From Deferribacteraceae bacterium UBA6799 (GTDB lineage: Bacteria > Chrysiogenota > Deferribacteres > Deferribacterales > Geovibrionaceae): a stretch of DNA of 64,000 nucleotides. Below the pieces are notes generated by a model. The model searched no databases. It was not told the origin of the DNA and was given only the letters and a program-made list of their open reading frames with translations. This document shows positions 43,148 to 51,194 of this stretch, piece by piece. The stretch lies in assembly GCA_002452335.1 (NCBI GenBank), contig DKFJ01000007.1:293833-357832 (forward strand), in the 5' to 3' direction. How positions within the stretch are numbered: position 1 is the stretch's first letter; each line of letters begins with the position of its first letter. Position numbers and translations under genes: made by a program.

Positions 43148-43358
43148 CAAATGGCTCCGTTTTTACATCGTCACCGTCCGCGGAAAGCACACGGCTGACC
43201 TTTTGCTCTATCTCATCCAGCATCCTGCGGCAGTCTTTGCCCAGTTTCATGCCTTCCTGAAACAGCTTCAGGTTTTCTTCTATGTCGAGATCGCCGTTTT
43301 CCAGCTTCTCCACTATTGTTTCCAGCTTTTTCAGCTTGTCTTCGAATTTTTCGCTCAT
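43134..43358 (-). CDS. xseB: Exodeoxyribonuclease VII small subunit
   Basis: A 74-residue protein with the XseB pattern: FEDKLKKLETIVEKLENGDLDIEENLKLFQEG is a helical hairpin with the conserved ENG turn. It forms exonuclease VII with XseA, which is not in this window. ATG 43358 overlaps the peroxiredoxin stop by 4 bp (ATGA); the GTG at 43370 is less likely. xseB-ispA-dxs is a common order. Confidence 0.92.
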   Translation of the reverse strand: MSEKFEDKLKKLETIVEKLENGDLDIEENLKLFQEGMKLGKDCRRMLDEIEQKVSRVLSADGDDVKTEPFDEPV

Positions 43359-43810
43359 TTCAGCCCGCACAGAACTTTTTCCACATGTCCGTTCACTTTG
43401 ACATTGCGGTATATCTTTTCTATCACCGAGTCTTTGTCTATGACGAATGTTGATCGGATGATGCCCATGGTTATCTTACCGTACATTTTCTTTTCACCAT
43501 ATGCGCCATATGCGGACGCCACAGCTCTGTCCGGATCAGACAGCAGGATCAGATCGATGGGCTGTTTTGATTTAAAATTCTGATGGCTCTTCACGCTGTC
43601 CGGGCTGACGCCCACAACAACGGTATCTTTTCCGCCGAACTGCTCTTTCATGTCGGTGAACTCTATCCCCTCACGGGTACATCCTGACGTATTATCTTTC
43701 GGGTAGAAATAAAGAACAAGGCGTTTGCCTTTAAAAGATTCCAGTGTATATGTTTTTCCGTCGTCAGCCTCAAGACTGAACGCCGGTGCTTTTTGTCCCT
43801 CTTCCAACAT
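43355..43810 (-). CDS. bcp: Peroxiredoxin, Bcp/PrxQ type
   Basis: A 151-residue thiol peroxidase that reduces H2O2 and organic peroxides. The peroxidatic Cys is C44 in NTSGCTREGIEF. The resolving Cys five residues later, common in PrxQ, is absent; the only other Cys is C148, four residues from the end. It may therefore be a 1-Cys enzyme or use the C-terminal thiol. GAGGTG precedes the ATG. It lies between rlmN and xseB. Confidence 0.92.
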   Translation of the reverse strand: MLEEGQKAPAFSLEADDGKTYTLESFKGKRLVLYFYPKDNTSGCTREGIEFTDMKEQFGGKDTVVVGVSPDSVKSHQNFKSKQPIDLILLSDPDRAVASAYGAYGEKKMYGKITMGIIRSTFVIDKDSVIEKIYRNVKVNGHVEKVLCGLK

Positions 43811-43822
43811 GGGTCACCTCTG

Positions 43823-44869
43823 TCATAAGTTTTTCTCATGCCTCGCTCTGAGCTGACCGCACGCGCCGTCAATATCGCTGCCGAGGCTTTTTCTGATAAA
43901 AACACCTATCCTGTTATTTATCAGATATTGCTGGAATTTTAAAGCATCTTTTTCCTCCGGCGCCTGATACTTTTCATCAGCCCCCGAATTATACAGTATA
44001 AGATTTACTTTGACTTTATCCAGCCCTTTCAGAAGCTTCACCAGATTATCGGCGTCTTTCATGGAATCGTTGATGCCTTTCAGCAGAACATATTCTATCG
44101 TAATGGATTTTCTCTTTTGCAGGGGCAGATTTTTCAGCACCTTCATCAGGTCGCTCAGGGGATATTTGGCAGAGACGGGCATTATGCTCTTTCTCTGTTC
44201 CTGAGTGGATGCGTTTATGGACACCGCCAGATTGACGGGAGTTTTTATTTTGAACAGTTTCTCGATATTCTCAGCCACGCCGCAGGTGGACAGAGTTATC
44301 TTTTTATGCGAAAAGCCGTAGCCGTTATCGTCCAGAAGCACGGTTATCGCCTCCAGAACATTATCTATGTTATCCAGAGGCTCGCCCATTCCCATAAAGA
44401 CGATGTTGTTAAGCCTGTCATCTGATTCCGCCAGAATACCGTTGAGTCTTTTCACCTGTTTCAGTATCTCGCCCACGGTGAGGTTTCTCTTCAGCCCCAT
44501 GGCAGCCGTGGAGCAGAAAGCACAGCCCATCCGGCAGCCTACCTGCGATGATATGCAGGCGGTCATTCTCGTTCCGTCGGAAAGAATGACAGATTCGATA
44601 TGCTCGCCGTCCTCCAGACGAAACAAAACCTTCACAGAGCCGTCCTGAGCGGATCTCTGCACCTTCACCGGATCCATCACGGTGAACTTCACCTTTTCGG
44701 CGAGCTTCTCCCTGACAGAGTTAGGCAGGTTTGTCATTCCGGCTATGTCTTCGCATCCTGAGTGGTGTATCCATTTGTAGATCTGCTCGCCTCTGAACTT
44801 TTCCATGCCTTCGGACACGGCAAATTCTTTCAGACCATCGAGACAGTGAGAATCGATATAAAAGGGCAT
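43823..44869 (-). CDS. rlmN: 23S rRNA (adenine-2503-C2)-/tRNA-37 methyltransferase
   Basis: A 348-residue radical SAM enzyme. The cluster motif is CRMGCAFCSTA near residue 113. The first methyl-carrying Cys lies in the C-terminal DGACGQL segment, and GMGEPL and the IHASTQ-like INASTQEQR segment are also present. The length is typical. The start ATG 44869 follows the STAS stop by 3 bp and has no clear ribosome site, so coupling is likely. Confidence 0.95.
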   Translation of the reverse strand: MPFYIDSHCLDGLKEFAVSEGMEKFRGEQIYKWIHHSGCEDIAGMTNLPNSVREKLAEKVKFTVMDPVKVQRSAQDGSVKVLFRLEDGEHIESVILSDGTRMTACISSQVGCRMGCAFCSTAAMGLKRNLTVGEILKQVKRLNGILAESDDRLNNIVFMGMGEPLDNIDNVLEAITVLLDDNGYGFSHKKITLSTCGVAENIEKLFKIKTPVNLAVSINASTQEQRKSIMPVSAKYPLSDLMKVLKNLPLQKRKSITIEYVLLKGINDSMKDADNLVKLLKGLDKVKVNLILYNSGADEKYQAPEEKDALKFQQYLINNRIGVFIRKSLGSDIDGACGQLRARHEKNL

Positions 44870-44872
44870 ATT

Positions 44873-45217
44873 CTATATCAGATAGCGCATAGCTTCTTCG
44901 TTTGTGTCATGTATATTGAAGAGCCTGTTCAGATTGGTGCTTTTAAATACTTTCATAATCTCTTCGTTCACCGCTGTGAGATACAGGGGTTTGTTGATGT
45001 CTCTCATATTTTTCAGAATCTGTATGAGCTCTCTGAGACCGGAGCTGTTCAGATATGTCACACGGGAAAAATTAATGACAATGCCGTCAACAGTAACAGA
45101 ATGAGCTATAACGTGCGATTTGATCTCATCGCCGTTGTATGAGTCGATCTCGTGCATGGGATAAAGAATTTCAACCTTTTTCTCGCCGTAGTTAACTCTT
45201 TCACTGTTAAAAGCCAT
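44873..45217 (-). CDS. STAS-domain protein (anti-sigma factor antagonist)
   Basis: A 114-residue STAS protein with the canonical phosphorylation turn LNSSGLRELI near residue 57, a much better match to RsbV/SpoIIAA than the STAS protein at 1613. TTAGGAGAA precedes the ATG. No kinase (RsbW) or PP2C gene is adjacent, but the fusion protein at 2026 could serve it in trans (inference). It lies 11 bp after a PilZ-domain gene, suggesting a link between a partner switch and c-di-GMP. Confidence 0.88.
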   Translation of the reverse strand: MAFNSERVNYGEKKVEILYPMHEIDSYNGDEIKSHVIAHSVTVDGIVINFSRVTYLNSSGLRELIQILKNMRDINKPLYLTAVNEEIMKVFKSTNLNRLFNIHDTNEEAMRYLI

Positions 45218-45228
45218 ATGAAATTCTC

Positions 45229-45894
45229 CTAACCTAATAGTTTTCTCAGCTCTACCTGACGTTTGAAGACATATTTCACTATCTTGTCCCTGTCGGAGGA
45301 TGAAAGATCCTCGAACCTGACACCTGTCTCAAACATACCGTCACGCTTTGTGCTTCGCATCACCAGAGCTTTTAATGACTCCAGCTTCTCTATGCTTCCC
45401 TGAAGATATATTTCTATAGTATCATTCTTTTCCATTTTTATCTCAGAAAAAAGCCTCATGCCTCCGCCCGAGATATCCACTATCTTAGCGTCGATTATTT
45501 TGACAGAAGCAGACTCCCCTGACTTAACCGTCGCCATCACTTTCACCGGTATTCTGGTGTCCACACGAAAGAAGGCTCTCAGCTCCTGACGGAATATCGC
45601 CTCAGGATACTGCACCACCAGCATGGGCAGAGGGTCTTTCACCCTGTCCAGAATCACAGATTTAAAACTGAAGCGTCCCTTATCCAGAACATAAGACAGA
45701 TGCACCCTGGTATTGGGTTTCAGAGGGATCCCCTGTCCCTTATCCGTGGGCATGGAGAGGAGTATTTTCTTCTCCTTCGCCTTTATATCCTCTATTCGGG
45801 AATCAAAGATGCCCGGATAGTCCCCCACTTTTACCTCTATAAGCAGTTTCTGATTCACACTGAGAAACTGATCGAATTTCTCCAATTTTTCCAA
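45229..45894 (-). CDS. PilZ-domain c-di-GMP receptor, YcgR-like
   Basis: A 221-residue cytoplasmic protein in two parts. The N-terminal YcgR-like barrel spans about 1-105. The PilZ domain follows, with the c-di-GMP motif RQELRAFFR (arginine pair near 108-112) and DISGGGMRLF near 145. Such proteins bind c-di-GMP and often brake flagellar rotation. It starts at TTG 45894 with GGGGA at good spacing; no ATG or GTG fits. Its own promoter may lie in the 104-bp gap after pyrE. Confidence 0.9.
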   Translation of the reverse strand: MEKLEKFDQFLSVNQKLLIEVKVGDYPGIFDSRIEDIKAKEKKILLSMPTDKGQGIPLKPNTRVHLSYVLDKGRFSFKSVILDRVKDPLPMLVVQYPEAIFRQELRAFFRVDTRIPVKVMATVKSGESASVKIIDAKIVDISGGGMRLFSEIKMEKNDTIEIYLQGSIEKLESLKALVMRSTKRDGMFETGVRFEDLSSSDRDKIVKYVFKRQVELRKLLG

Positions 45895-45998
45895 AATCTT
45901 CCCCGATTAATATTTAATCTGCCGCCCGGGTCTGCATTAATAAAATAATATAGTTGTTTCTTTTCAAATCGACAGATTAAACCGTTACGTTAATTTGA
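45895..45998 (-). promoter_or_regulatory. Spacer between pyrE and PilZ with a long-range inverted repeat
   Basis: TTTAATCTG (45913-45921) and CAGATTAAA (45973-45981) form a 9-bp inverted repeat 51 bp apart. CAGATTAAA also occurs at 1980-1988, upstream of the other STAS gene. It is a possible regulator site; evidence is weak. Confidence 0.3.
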
Positions 45999-46574
45999 CT
46001 ATTTTATATTTCTGCTGCCGGGCTTAACAGCGGGCAGTCCTTTTTTGCACAGGGGGCAGTCAGACGGATCATATGTCTGAACATCGAGCTGAGCCAAGGG
46101 ATAGAAAGGCTGCTCAAACTTAGCTCTGCCGCCGCTTCTGTCTATCAGGCATGTGATGGCGACAATCTCTCCGCCCGCCTTAATCACGGCGTCCATGCAC
46201 TCTTTTGTTGATTTTCCGGTGGTTACGATATCCTCAGCGATGATAACCTTCTCCCCTTTCTTCAGAGAAAAGCCTCTGCGGAATGTCATTACCTCGTCCA
46301 CTCTCTCTGTGAAGAGAGTGCGTTTTTTCAGCTGTCTCGCCAGCTCGTATCCGAAACGGATACCGCCGATGGCGGGGCTGACCACAGTGGTGAAATCCAG
46401 ATCGATAAGCTGTCTCGCCAGCTCCTCAACTATGTCGACCACCACGGCGGGATACTGCATTATCAGCTCAGACTGAAGAAACCTGTCGGAATGAAGTCCT
46501 GAGGACAAAAGGAAATGTCCTTCCAGTAGAGCGTTATGTTGTTTGTAGATCTCAAGTACCTGTTCTGCTTTCAC
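45999..46574 (-). CDS. pyrE: Orotate phosphoribosyltransferase
   Basis: A 191-residue enzyme that makes orotidine 5'-phosphate from orotate and PRPP. The PRPP loop VIIAEDIVTTGKST is near residue 113. The C-terminus has a short extra tail with CPLCKKG, a pair of cysteines seen in one PyrE subgroup. ATG 46574 overlaps the pyrF stop by 4 bp. The next step in the pathway is encoded by the upstream gene. Confidence 0.94.
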   Translation of the reverse strand: MKAEQVLEIYKQHNALLEGHFLLSSGLHSDRFLQSELIMQYPAVVVDIVEELARQLIDLDFTTVVSPAIGGIRFGYELARQLKKRTLFTERVDEVMTFRRGFSLKKGEKVIIAEDIVTTGKSTKECMDAVIKAGGEIVAITCLIDRSGGRAKFEQPFYPLAQLDVQTYDPSDCPLCKKGLPAVKPGSRNIK

Positions 46575-47278
46575 TTCATTTCCTCCAGAATTTTTAAGGC
46601 GGCCTGATGAGGGTCTTTCGCCTGTGTCACGGGTCTGCCTATCACTATATAGTCTGTTCCCATATTTTTTGCGTCTTTCGGTGTCACAACCCTTTTCTGA
46701 TCATCCACAGAGGCCTCCGCAGGTCGGATGCCGGGGGTGATCGTCAGAAATGATGCTCCCAGAGCCTCTTTGATATAGGGAGTCTCGGCGGCGGAGGAAA
46801 CAACTCCGTCCAGCCCGCTCTCTTTCGCCAGAGATGCGAGGTGCAGCACATAGTCCCTGCTGGATTTGAATCCCAGCTTCATATAGTTAAGATAAGCGTC
46901 ATCGAGGCTTGTCAGCAGTGTGACACCTATCAGGAGAGGTTTTTTGATATTTTTCTGAGCGCAGTGACCTGTCACTTTGTCCATCACGGCGCGCATCATC
47001 TCTGAACCGCCCTGTGTGTGCATGTTCACCATATCTGTCTCATATTGCAGAGACGCCAGAACCGCTGAAATAACGGTGTTGGGTATATCGTGAAATTTCA
47101 GATCGAGAAAAATCTTTTTATTCTGTTTTTTCAGATATTCGATGATATTTTTGCCGTCAGCAACGAAAAGCTCAAGCCCGACCTTATACCATGACACGGC
47201 ATCGCCTGTCATTTCTACGATTTTCTTAGCGGAATCAGCGTTGTCAAAATCAAGCGCAACAATAATTTCAGGTTTCAT
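46571..47278 (-). CDS. pyrF: Orotidine 5'-phosphate decarboxylase
   Basis: A 235-residue TIM-barrel enzyme that makes UMP. The catalytic DxKxxD is in FLDLKFHDIPNTV near residue 62, and the phosphate loop is in TPGIRPAE and VIGRPVTQA. GAGGTAGT precedes the ATG. It heads the pyrFE unit and possibly the longer row of genes behind it. Confidence 0.96.
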   Translation of the reverse strand: MKPEIIVALDFDNADSAKKIVEMTGDAVSWYKVGLELFVADGKNIIEYLKKQNKKIFLDLKFHDIPNTVISAVLASLQYETDMVNMHTQGGSEMMRAVMDKVTGHCAQKNIKKPLLIGVTLLTSLDDAYLNYMKLGFKSSRDYVLHLASLAKESGLDGVVSSAAETPYIKEALGASFLTITPGIRPAEASVDDQKRVVTPKDAKNMGTDYIVIGRPVTQAKDPHQAALKILEEMK

Positions 47279-47296
47279 AATACTACCTCGACAAAG

Positions 47297-47324
47297 ACTG
47301 TAGCAGATTTTTGTTTTTTTTCAA
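47297..47324 (-). promoter_or_regulatory. Promoter of pyrFE
   Basis: TTGAAA (47324-47319) and TACAGT (47302-47297) are 16 bp apart on the minus strand, about 20 bp before ATG 47278. Confidence 0.5.
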
Positions 47325-47386
47325 GCATCTGTTGACGAAACCGAGATTATATGCGGTAATATGAATAAATTCGGAAATCATTACGG

Positions 47387-48373
47387 ATGCTTATTTTGAG
47401 AAGCGGATACACCACCGGCTCCACGGCATGCGCCGCGGCATGCGCCTCTTGTATTTATACTCTGAAAAATATTCTGCCCTCACAGGTAAATATCTCTCTG
47501 CCCGGCGGACTGACAGCCGATATACCAATACATATGGACGATAACGGAATATACGCCGTGAAGGACGGCGGAGACGATATAGACGCCACCCACGGCATGA
47601 AAATATACGCCGAAATAACCATAAATGACTCCGGAGAGATCACAGTCAGAGGCGGAGAAGGAATAGGCACCGTCACCAGAAAAGGTCTCCAGATACCTGT
47701 GGGACATTCCGCCATCAATCCTGTCCCTCTGAAAATGATAAAAGAAAACCTGAAAAACCTTCTGAACGGACATGGAGCCGATGTCATTATCTCCGCTCCT
47801 GAAGGCAAAGAGATAGCCCGTCAGACATTCAATGAAAAGGTCGGCATCACAGGCGGCATATCCATCATAGGCACCACAGGCATAGTCACCCCCATGAGTG
47901 TGGAAGCCATCATCGAAACAATCAAATGCGAGATAAACGTGGCATCTGCCGAAGGATACAAAAAAATATGCCTGACACCGGGAAAGATAGGTGAAAATAA
48001 TTTTTCATCGGAGTATAAAGGTATACCCGTGATAATGATGAGCAATTTCACAGGCGAGGCATTTGCCTATGCCAGAGAAAAAGGCTTTTCGGAAATTTTT
48101 ACAGCGGGACATCCTTCCAAGCTGTGCAAGATTCTCATGGGATACTACAACACACACTCGAAAAATTCGCCCCAGTCCGCAGGCTACATAGCCGGACGGC
48201 TCGGGCTTGACGCTTCATTTAATACCGTGGAGGAGATACTGGAACAGGACGGAACCGACCTGTCTTTTCTGGCATCTGAGCTGGCGGAAAGACTTGAAAA
48301 AGATTTCGGTTTTGCTCATGTTTCTGTTATCTTCTATGACATGAAAGGGAGAAAAAAAGGTGAAAGATTCTGA
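47387..48373 (+). CDS. cbiD: Cobalt-precorrin-5B (C1)-methyltransferase
   Basis: A 328-residue enzyme that methylates C1 in the anaerobic B12 pathway. The family opening is LRSGYTTGSTACAAACA, and the TTGIVTPMS and MSNFTGEAFAYA segments also match CbiD. The ribosome site is weak (CGGAAAT). It diverges from pyrF and heads cbiDEFGHJ, all nearly touching, so one transcript is likely. It overlaps cbiE by 14 bp. Confidence 0.93.
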   Translation: MLILRSGYTTGSTACAAACASCIYTLKNILPSQVNISLPGGLTADIPIHMDDNGIYAVKDGGDDIDATHGMKIYAEITINDSGEITVRGGEGIGTVTRKGLQIPVGHSAINPVPLKMIKENLKNLLNGHGADVIISAPEGKEIARQTFNEKVGITGGISIIGTTGIVTPMSVEAIIETIKCEINVASAEGYKKICLTPGKIGENNFSSEYKGIPVIMMSNFTGEAFAYAREKGFSEIFTAGHPSKLCKILMGYYNTHSKNSPQSAGYIAGRLGLDASFNTVEEILEQDGTDLSFLASELAERLEKDFGFAHVSVIFYDMKGRKKGERF

Positions 48374-48950
48374 AATTACAGTCATATCCACAGGTCCCGG
48401 CGCAGAGGATATGATCACGATCAGAGCGCTGAACGCTATCAAGGAACAGGATATCATCGTCGGCATGGACTCGGCGGTCAAAACATTCGCCAAGGGGCTG
48501 AACTGCTATATCCCCGAAAAAATGCTGACCGACACCATCGATTTCATCAACACCTGCGTCTATCAGAAAGTGGGAGTGCTGGTTTCCGGAGACGCCGGAT
48601 TTTTCAGCCTCGCCAAAACCATCTCTGAAAAATATGACAACGTAACCATCATACCCGGTGTAAGCTCTGTCAGCGCCGGATTCTCTCTGCTGAAAAAACA
48701 GTGGGGCGGGTTCGAGTTTCACTCAGCCCACGGCAGAGAGCTGTTCGACCATGAGATAACCAGACCCGCCGTGATACTCTGCGACGCGGAAAACACTCCC
48801 GATAAAGTTCTGGAAAAGCACCCCTACATGCGCTCCCGATTCAAAATAACAATATTAAAGGATGTGACACTGCAAAATGAACACGTCTTTCACTCTCCCC
48901 AGAAGGGATATAACAGCAGCCGTCTGCTCCTGATTCTGGAAGACAAATAA
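48360..48950 (+). CDS. cbiE: Cobalt-precorrin-7 (C5)-methyltransferase
   Basis: A 196-residue tetrapyrrole methylase with the GPGAEDMIT loop at the start, the VLVSGDAGFFSLA motif and the IPGVSSVSAGFSLL motif. It begins at GTG 48360, overlapping cbiD, with AGGGAG upstream. CbiE is often fused to or followed by CbiT, which methylates C15 and decarboxylates; no CbiT is found in the window, so it must be encoded elsewhere. Confidence 0.9.
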   Translation: MKDSEITVISTGPGAEDMITIRALNAIKEQDIIVGMDSAVKTFAKGLNCYIPEKMLTDTIDFINTCVYQKVGVLVSGDAGFFSLAKTISEKYDNVTIIPGVSSVSAGFSLLKKQWGGFEFHSAHGRELFDHEITRPAVILCDAENTPDKVLEKHPYMRSRFKITILKDVTLQNEHVFHSPQKGYNSSRLLLILEDK

Positions 48951-48953
48951 ACA

Positions 48954-49697
48954 ATGAAAGTATTTTTTATCGGCGCGGGTCCGGGCGATCCGGAAATGAT
49001 AACAGTCAAGGGAGCCAGACTGATAGGCGAATGTCCCGTGGTGATATACGCCGGAAGCCTGGTCAGCCCCGAAATACTGAAATACTGCGCCAAAAACGCC
49101 GAAATACACGACTCCGCCTCAATGGATCTGGATGCGCAGATAGCCGTTATGAAAAAAGCGTCCGCCGAGGGAAAATCCGTAGCCAGAGTACACACGGGCG
49201 ATCCGTCTCTGTACGGAGCCACAGGCGAGCAGATGCGTGAACTGGACAAACTGGGCATCGAATACGAGACCATCGCCGGAGTGACCAGCATGGCGGCGTC
49301 CGCCGCGGCTGTGAACCGTGAACTGACCATGCCCGAGATATCCCAGACCGTCACCATCACCCGCACCCCGGGCAGAACCCCCATGCCGGAGGATATCAGA
49401 AACATAGCGAAGGTGGGCGGCACCATCGCCTTCTTCCTGTCCGCCGGACAGGGAAAATATATATCCGACAGCCTGATAAGCGAGGGATGGAGTCCGGATA
49501 CTCCCGTGATACTGGTCTACCGTGCCACCTGGCCGGATCAGAAAACAGCGGTATGCACACTGAGCGGTCTGGAACAGGCACTGAAAGACAACAGCATGAC
49601 GAAACACACCATGATACTGGTGGGACAGTCGCTGAAAGGTTCTCCTAAGGCAGACTCCAAGCTGTATGACAAGAGTTTCTCCCATGAATACAGGTAA
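48954..49697 (+). CDS. cbiF: Cobalt-precorrin-4 (C11)-methyltransferase
   Basis: A 247-residue tetrapyrrole methylase. The opening KVFFIGAGPGDPEMITVKG, the VARVHTGDPSLYGA motif and the IAGVTSMAASAAA motif identify CbiF/CobM. It is 3 bp from cbiE and overlaps cbiG by 14 bp. Its product, cobalt-precorrin-5A, is the substrate of CbiG next door. Confidence 0.95.
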   Translation: MKVFFIGAGPGDPEMITVKGARLIGECPVVIYAGSLVSPEILKYCAKNAEIHDSASMDLDAQIAVMKKASAEGKSVARVHTGDPSLYGATGEQMRELDKLGIEYETIAGVTSMAASAAAVNRELTMPEISQTVTITRTPGRTPMPEDIRNIAKVGGTIAFFLSAGQGKYISDSLISEGWSPDTPVILVYRATWPDQKTAVCTLSGLEQALKDNSMTKHTMILVGQSLKGSPKADSKLYDKSFSHEYR

Positions 49698-50469
49698 GCT
49701 CGCCGTCATCGCCGTCACAGAAAAAGGAGCGGCTCAGGCGGTATACATAGCAAAACACTCAGGAGCGGATCTCTATCTGTCTGATAAAATACCGTCAGCG
49801 GAGGGGACAAAATTCGCCTCGCTGAAAGAATGCTTTTCTGAGCTGTTTCTGAACTACACAGGGATAATAGCCGTGATGGCGCAGGGCATAGTCACCCGTA
49901 TGTGTGCCCCGCTCTTAAACAGCAAATATACAGACCCGGCTATAGTAGTATGCGACGAGGTGGGCAGATATGCCATATCAGCTGTATCCGGTCACGAGGG
50001 CGGTGCTAATAAGCTGGCTCACTACACAGCATCCATAACGGGAGCCGTACCGGTGATAACCACCGCCACAGAAGCCAACAAACGCTACACTGCGGGCATA
50101 GGCTGCCGCAAAGACACCACGAAGGATCAGATAATAAGCGCCCTTACAGACGCATGTGAAAAAGCAGATATCGGCATAAAAGACATCCGGCTGATCGCCT
50201 CCGCATGGGTGAAAAGCGAAGAACAGGGACTGATAGACGCCTGTGAAGAGCTGGAAATATATCTGCGGTTTCTGCCGAAACATCTGTACGACCACTGCCC
50301 GTATGACACGGAGGAGTCCGCCGCCGCCAAACACATAGGCATAAAGGCGGTTGCAGAACCCAGCGCCATGATGGCAGGGTTCAACACCAGACTGATTCTG
50401 AAAAAGACCGTATATGAGAACGTCACCGTGGCGATAGCCGAAGAGATGACGATGTTTACAGGAGAATAA
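49684..50469 (+). CDS. cbiG: Cobalt-precorrin-5A hydrolase
   Basis: A 261-residue enzyme that opens the delta-lactone and releases the C20 carbon as acetaldehyde. The N-terminal domain contains GIIAVMAQGIVTRM and the conserved VCDEVGRYAISAVSGHEGGAN; the C-terminal domain begins near AGIGCRKDT. The middle domain of the roughly 350-residue enterobacterial CbiG is missing. ATG 49684 has AAGAG upstream; ATG 49666 is possible. The stop at 50467 lies inside the presumed ribosome site region of cbiH, and in some genomes CbiG and CbiH are fused. Confidence 0.92.
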   Translation: MNTGKLAVIAVTEKGAAQAVYIAKHSGADLYLSDKIPSAEGTKFASLKECFSELFLNYTGIIAVMAQGIVTRMCAPLLNSKYTDPAIVVCDEVGRYAISAVSGHEGGANKLAHYTASITGAVPVITTATEANKRYTAGIGCRKDTTKDQIISALTDACEKADIGIKDIRLIASAWVKSEEQGLIDACEELEIYLRFLPKHLYDHCPYDTEESAAAKHIGIKAVAEPSAMMAGFNTRLILKKTVYENVTVAIAEEMTMFTGE

Positions 50470-50471
50470 AA

Positions 50472-51194
50472 ATCGGAAAGATATTTCTGACCGGAACAGG
50501 ACCCGGCAAACACGAAATGATGACCGCTCAGGCGAAATGGGCTATAGAAAACAGCACAGCCGTGTGCGGATATGATAAATATGTAGATCAGATCAGAGAG
50601 CTGATACCTTCCTCTGCGCAGGTTTTCACCAGCGGGATGAAGGGAGAGGTGGAGAGAGCGGAAGCGTCCGTCAGATACGCTAAAGAGGGGCACACTGTGT
50701 GTCTGGTGTGCGGCGGAGACCCGTCTCTGTATTCGCTCGCCTCACTGGTTATGCAGATAGGCGACGGCACAGCCGAAATAGAGGTCATCCCCGGCGTGAC
50801 AGCCGCCATGGCTGCCTCTGCCAGGCTCGGAGCGCCCATCTCGGACGATCTCGCCATTATATCCATGTCTGACCTGCTGACCCCCTGGGAAGTGATAAAA
50901 AAACGCATAGACGCAGTGAATCTAGGTGATTTCGTTGCGGCGATATACAACCCCAAGAGCATGAAACGCACAGACCAGATAGTCTACGCTCTGGATTCTT
51001 TCTATCGGTCACGGGGAGACCTGATAATAGGCACTGTAAAAAACGCATTCCGGGACAATGAACAGGTAAAAATATCAACAATATCCGGCTTCGACTATGA
51101 TTTCGTGGATATGACCAGCATAGTCATGGCGGGATGCACAAAGACCATCCTGAAAAACGGGCGCATGATAACCCCCAGAGGATATCCGATCTGA
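50472..51194 (+). CDS. cbiH: Cobalt-precorrin-3B (C17)-methyltransferase, probable AUC start
   Basis: The tetrapyrrole-methylase core is complete: KIFLTGTGPGKHE, CLVCGGDPSLYSLA, VIPGVTAAMAASARLGAP. The first ATG in frame (50517) would cut off the GTGPG loop that every family member needs. Upstream there is no ATG, GTG or TTG between that loop and codons inside the cbiG end. AGGAG at 50460-50464 points to ATC 50472 at ideal spacing (7 bases), giving 240 residues, the usual CbiH length. An alternative is fusion to CbiG by frameshift or a one-base sequencing error. It overlaps cbiJ by one base. Confidence 0.85.
   Translation: MGKIFLTGTGPGKHEMMTAQAKWAIENSTAVCGYDKYVDQIRELIPSSAQVFTSGMKGEVERAEASVRYAKEGHTVCLVCGGDPSLYSLASLVMQIGDGTAEIEVIPGVTAAMAASARLGAPISDDLAIISMSDLLTPWEVIKKRIDAVNLGDFVAAIYNPKSMKRTDQIVYALDSFYRSRGDLIIGTVKNAFRDNEQVKISTISGFDYDFVDMTSIVMAGCTKTILKNGRMITPRGYPI

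Noticed and set aside
47279..47386. B12 riboswitch before cbiD
   Set aside because: Only 108 bp shared with the pyrF promoter; too short and no conserved core.
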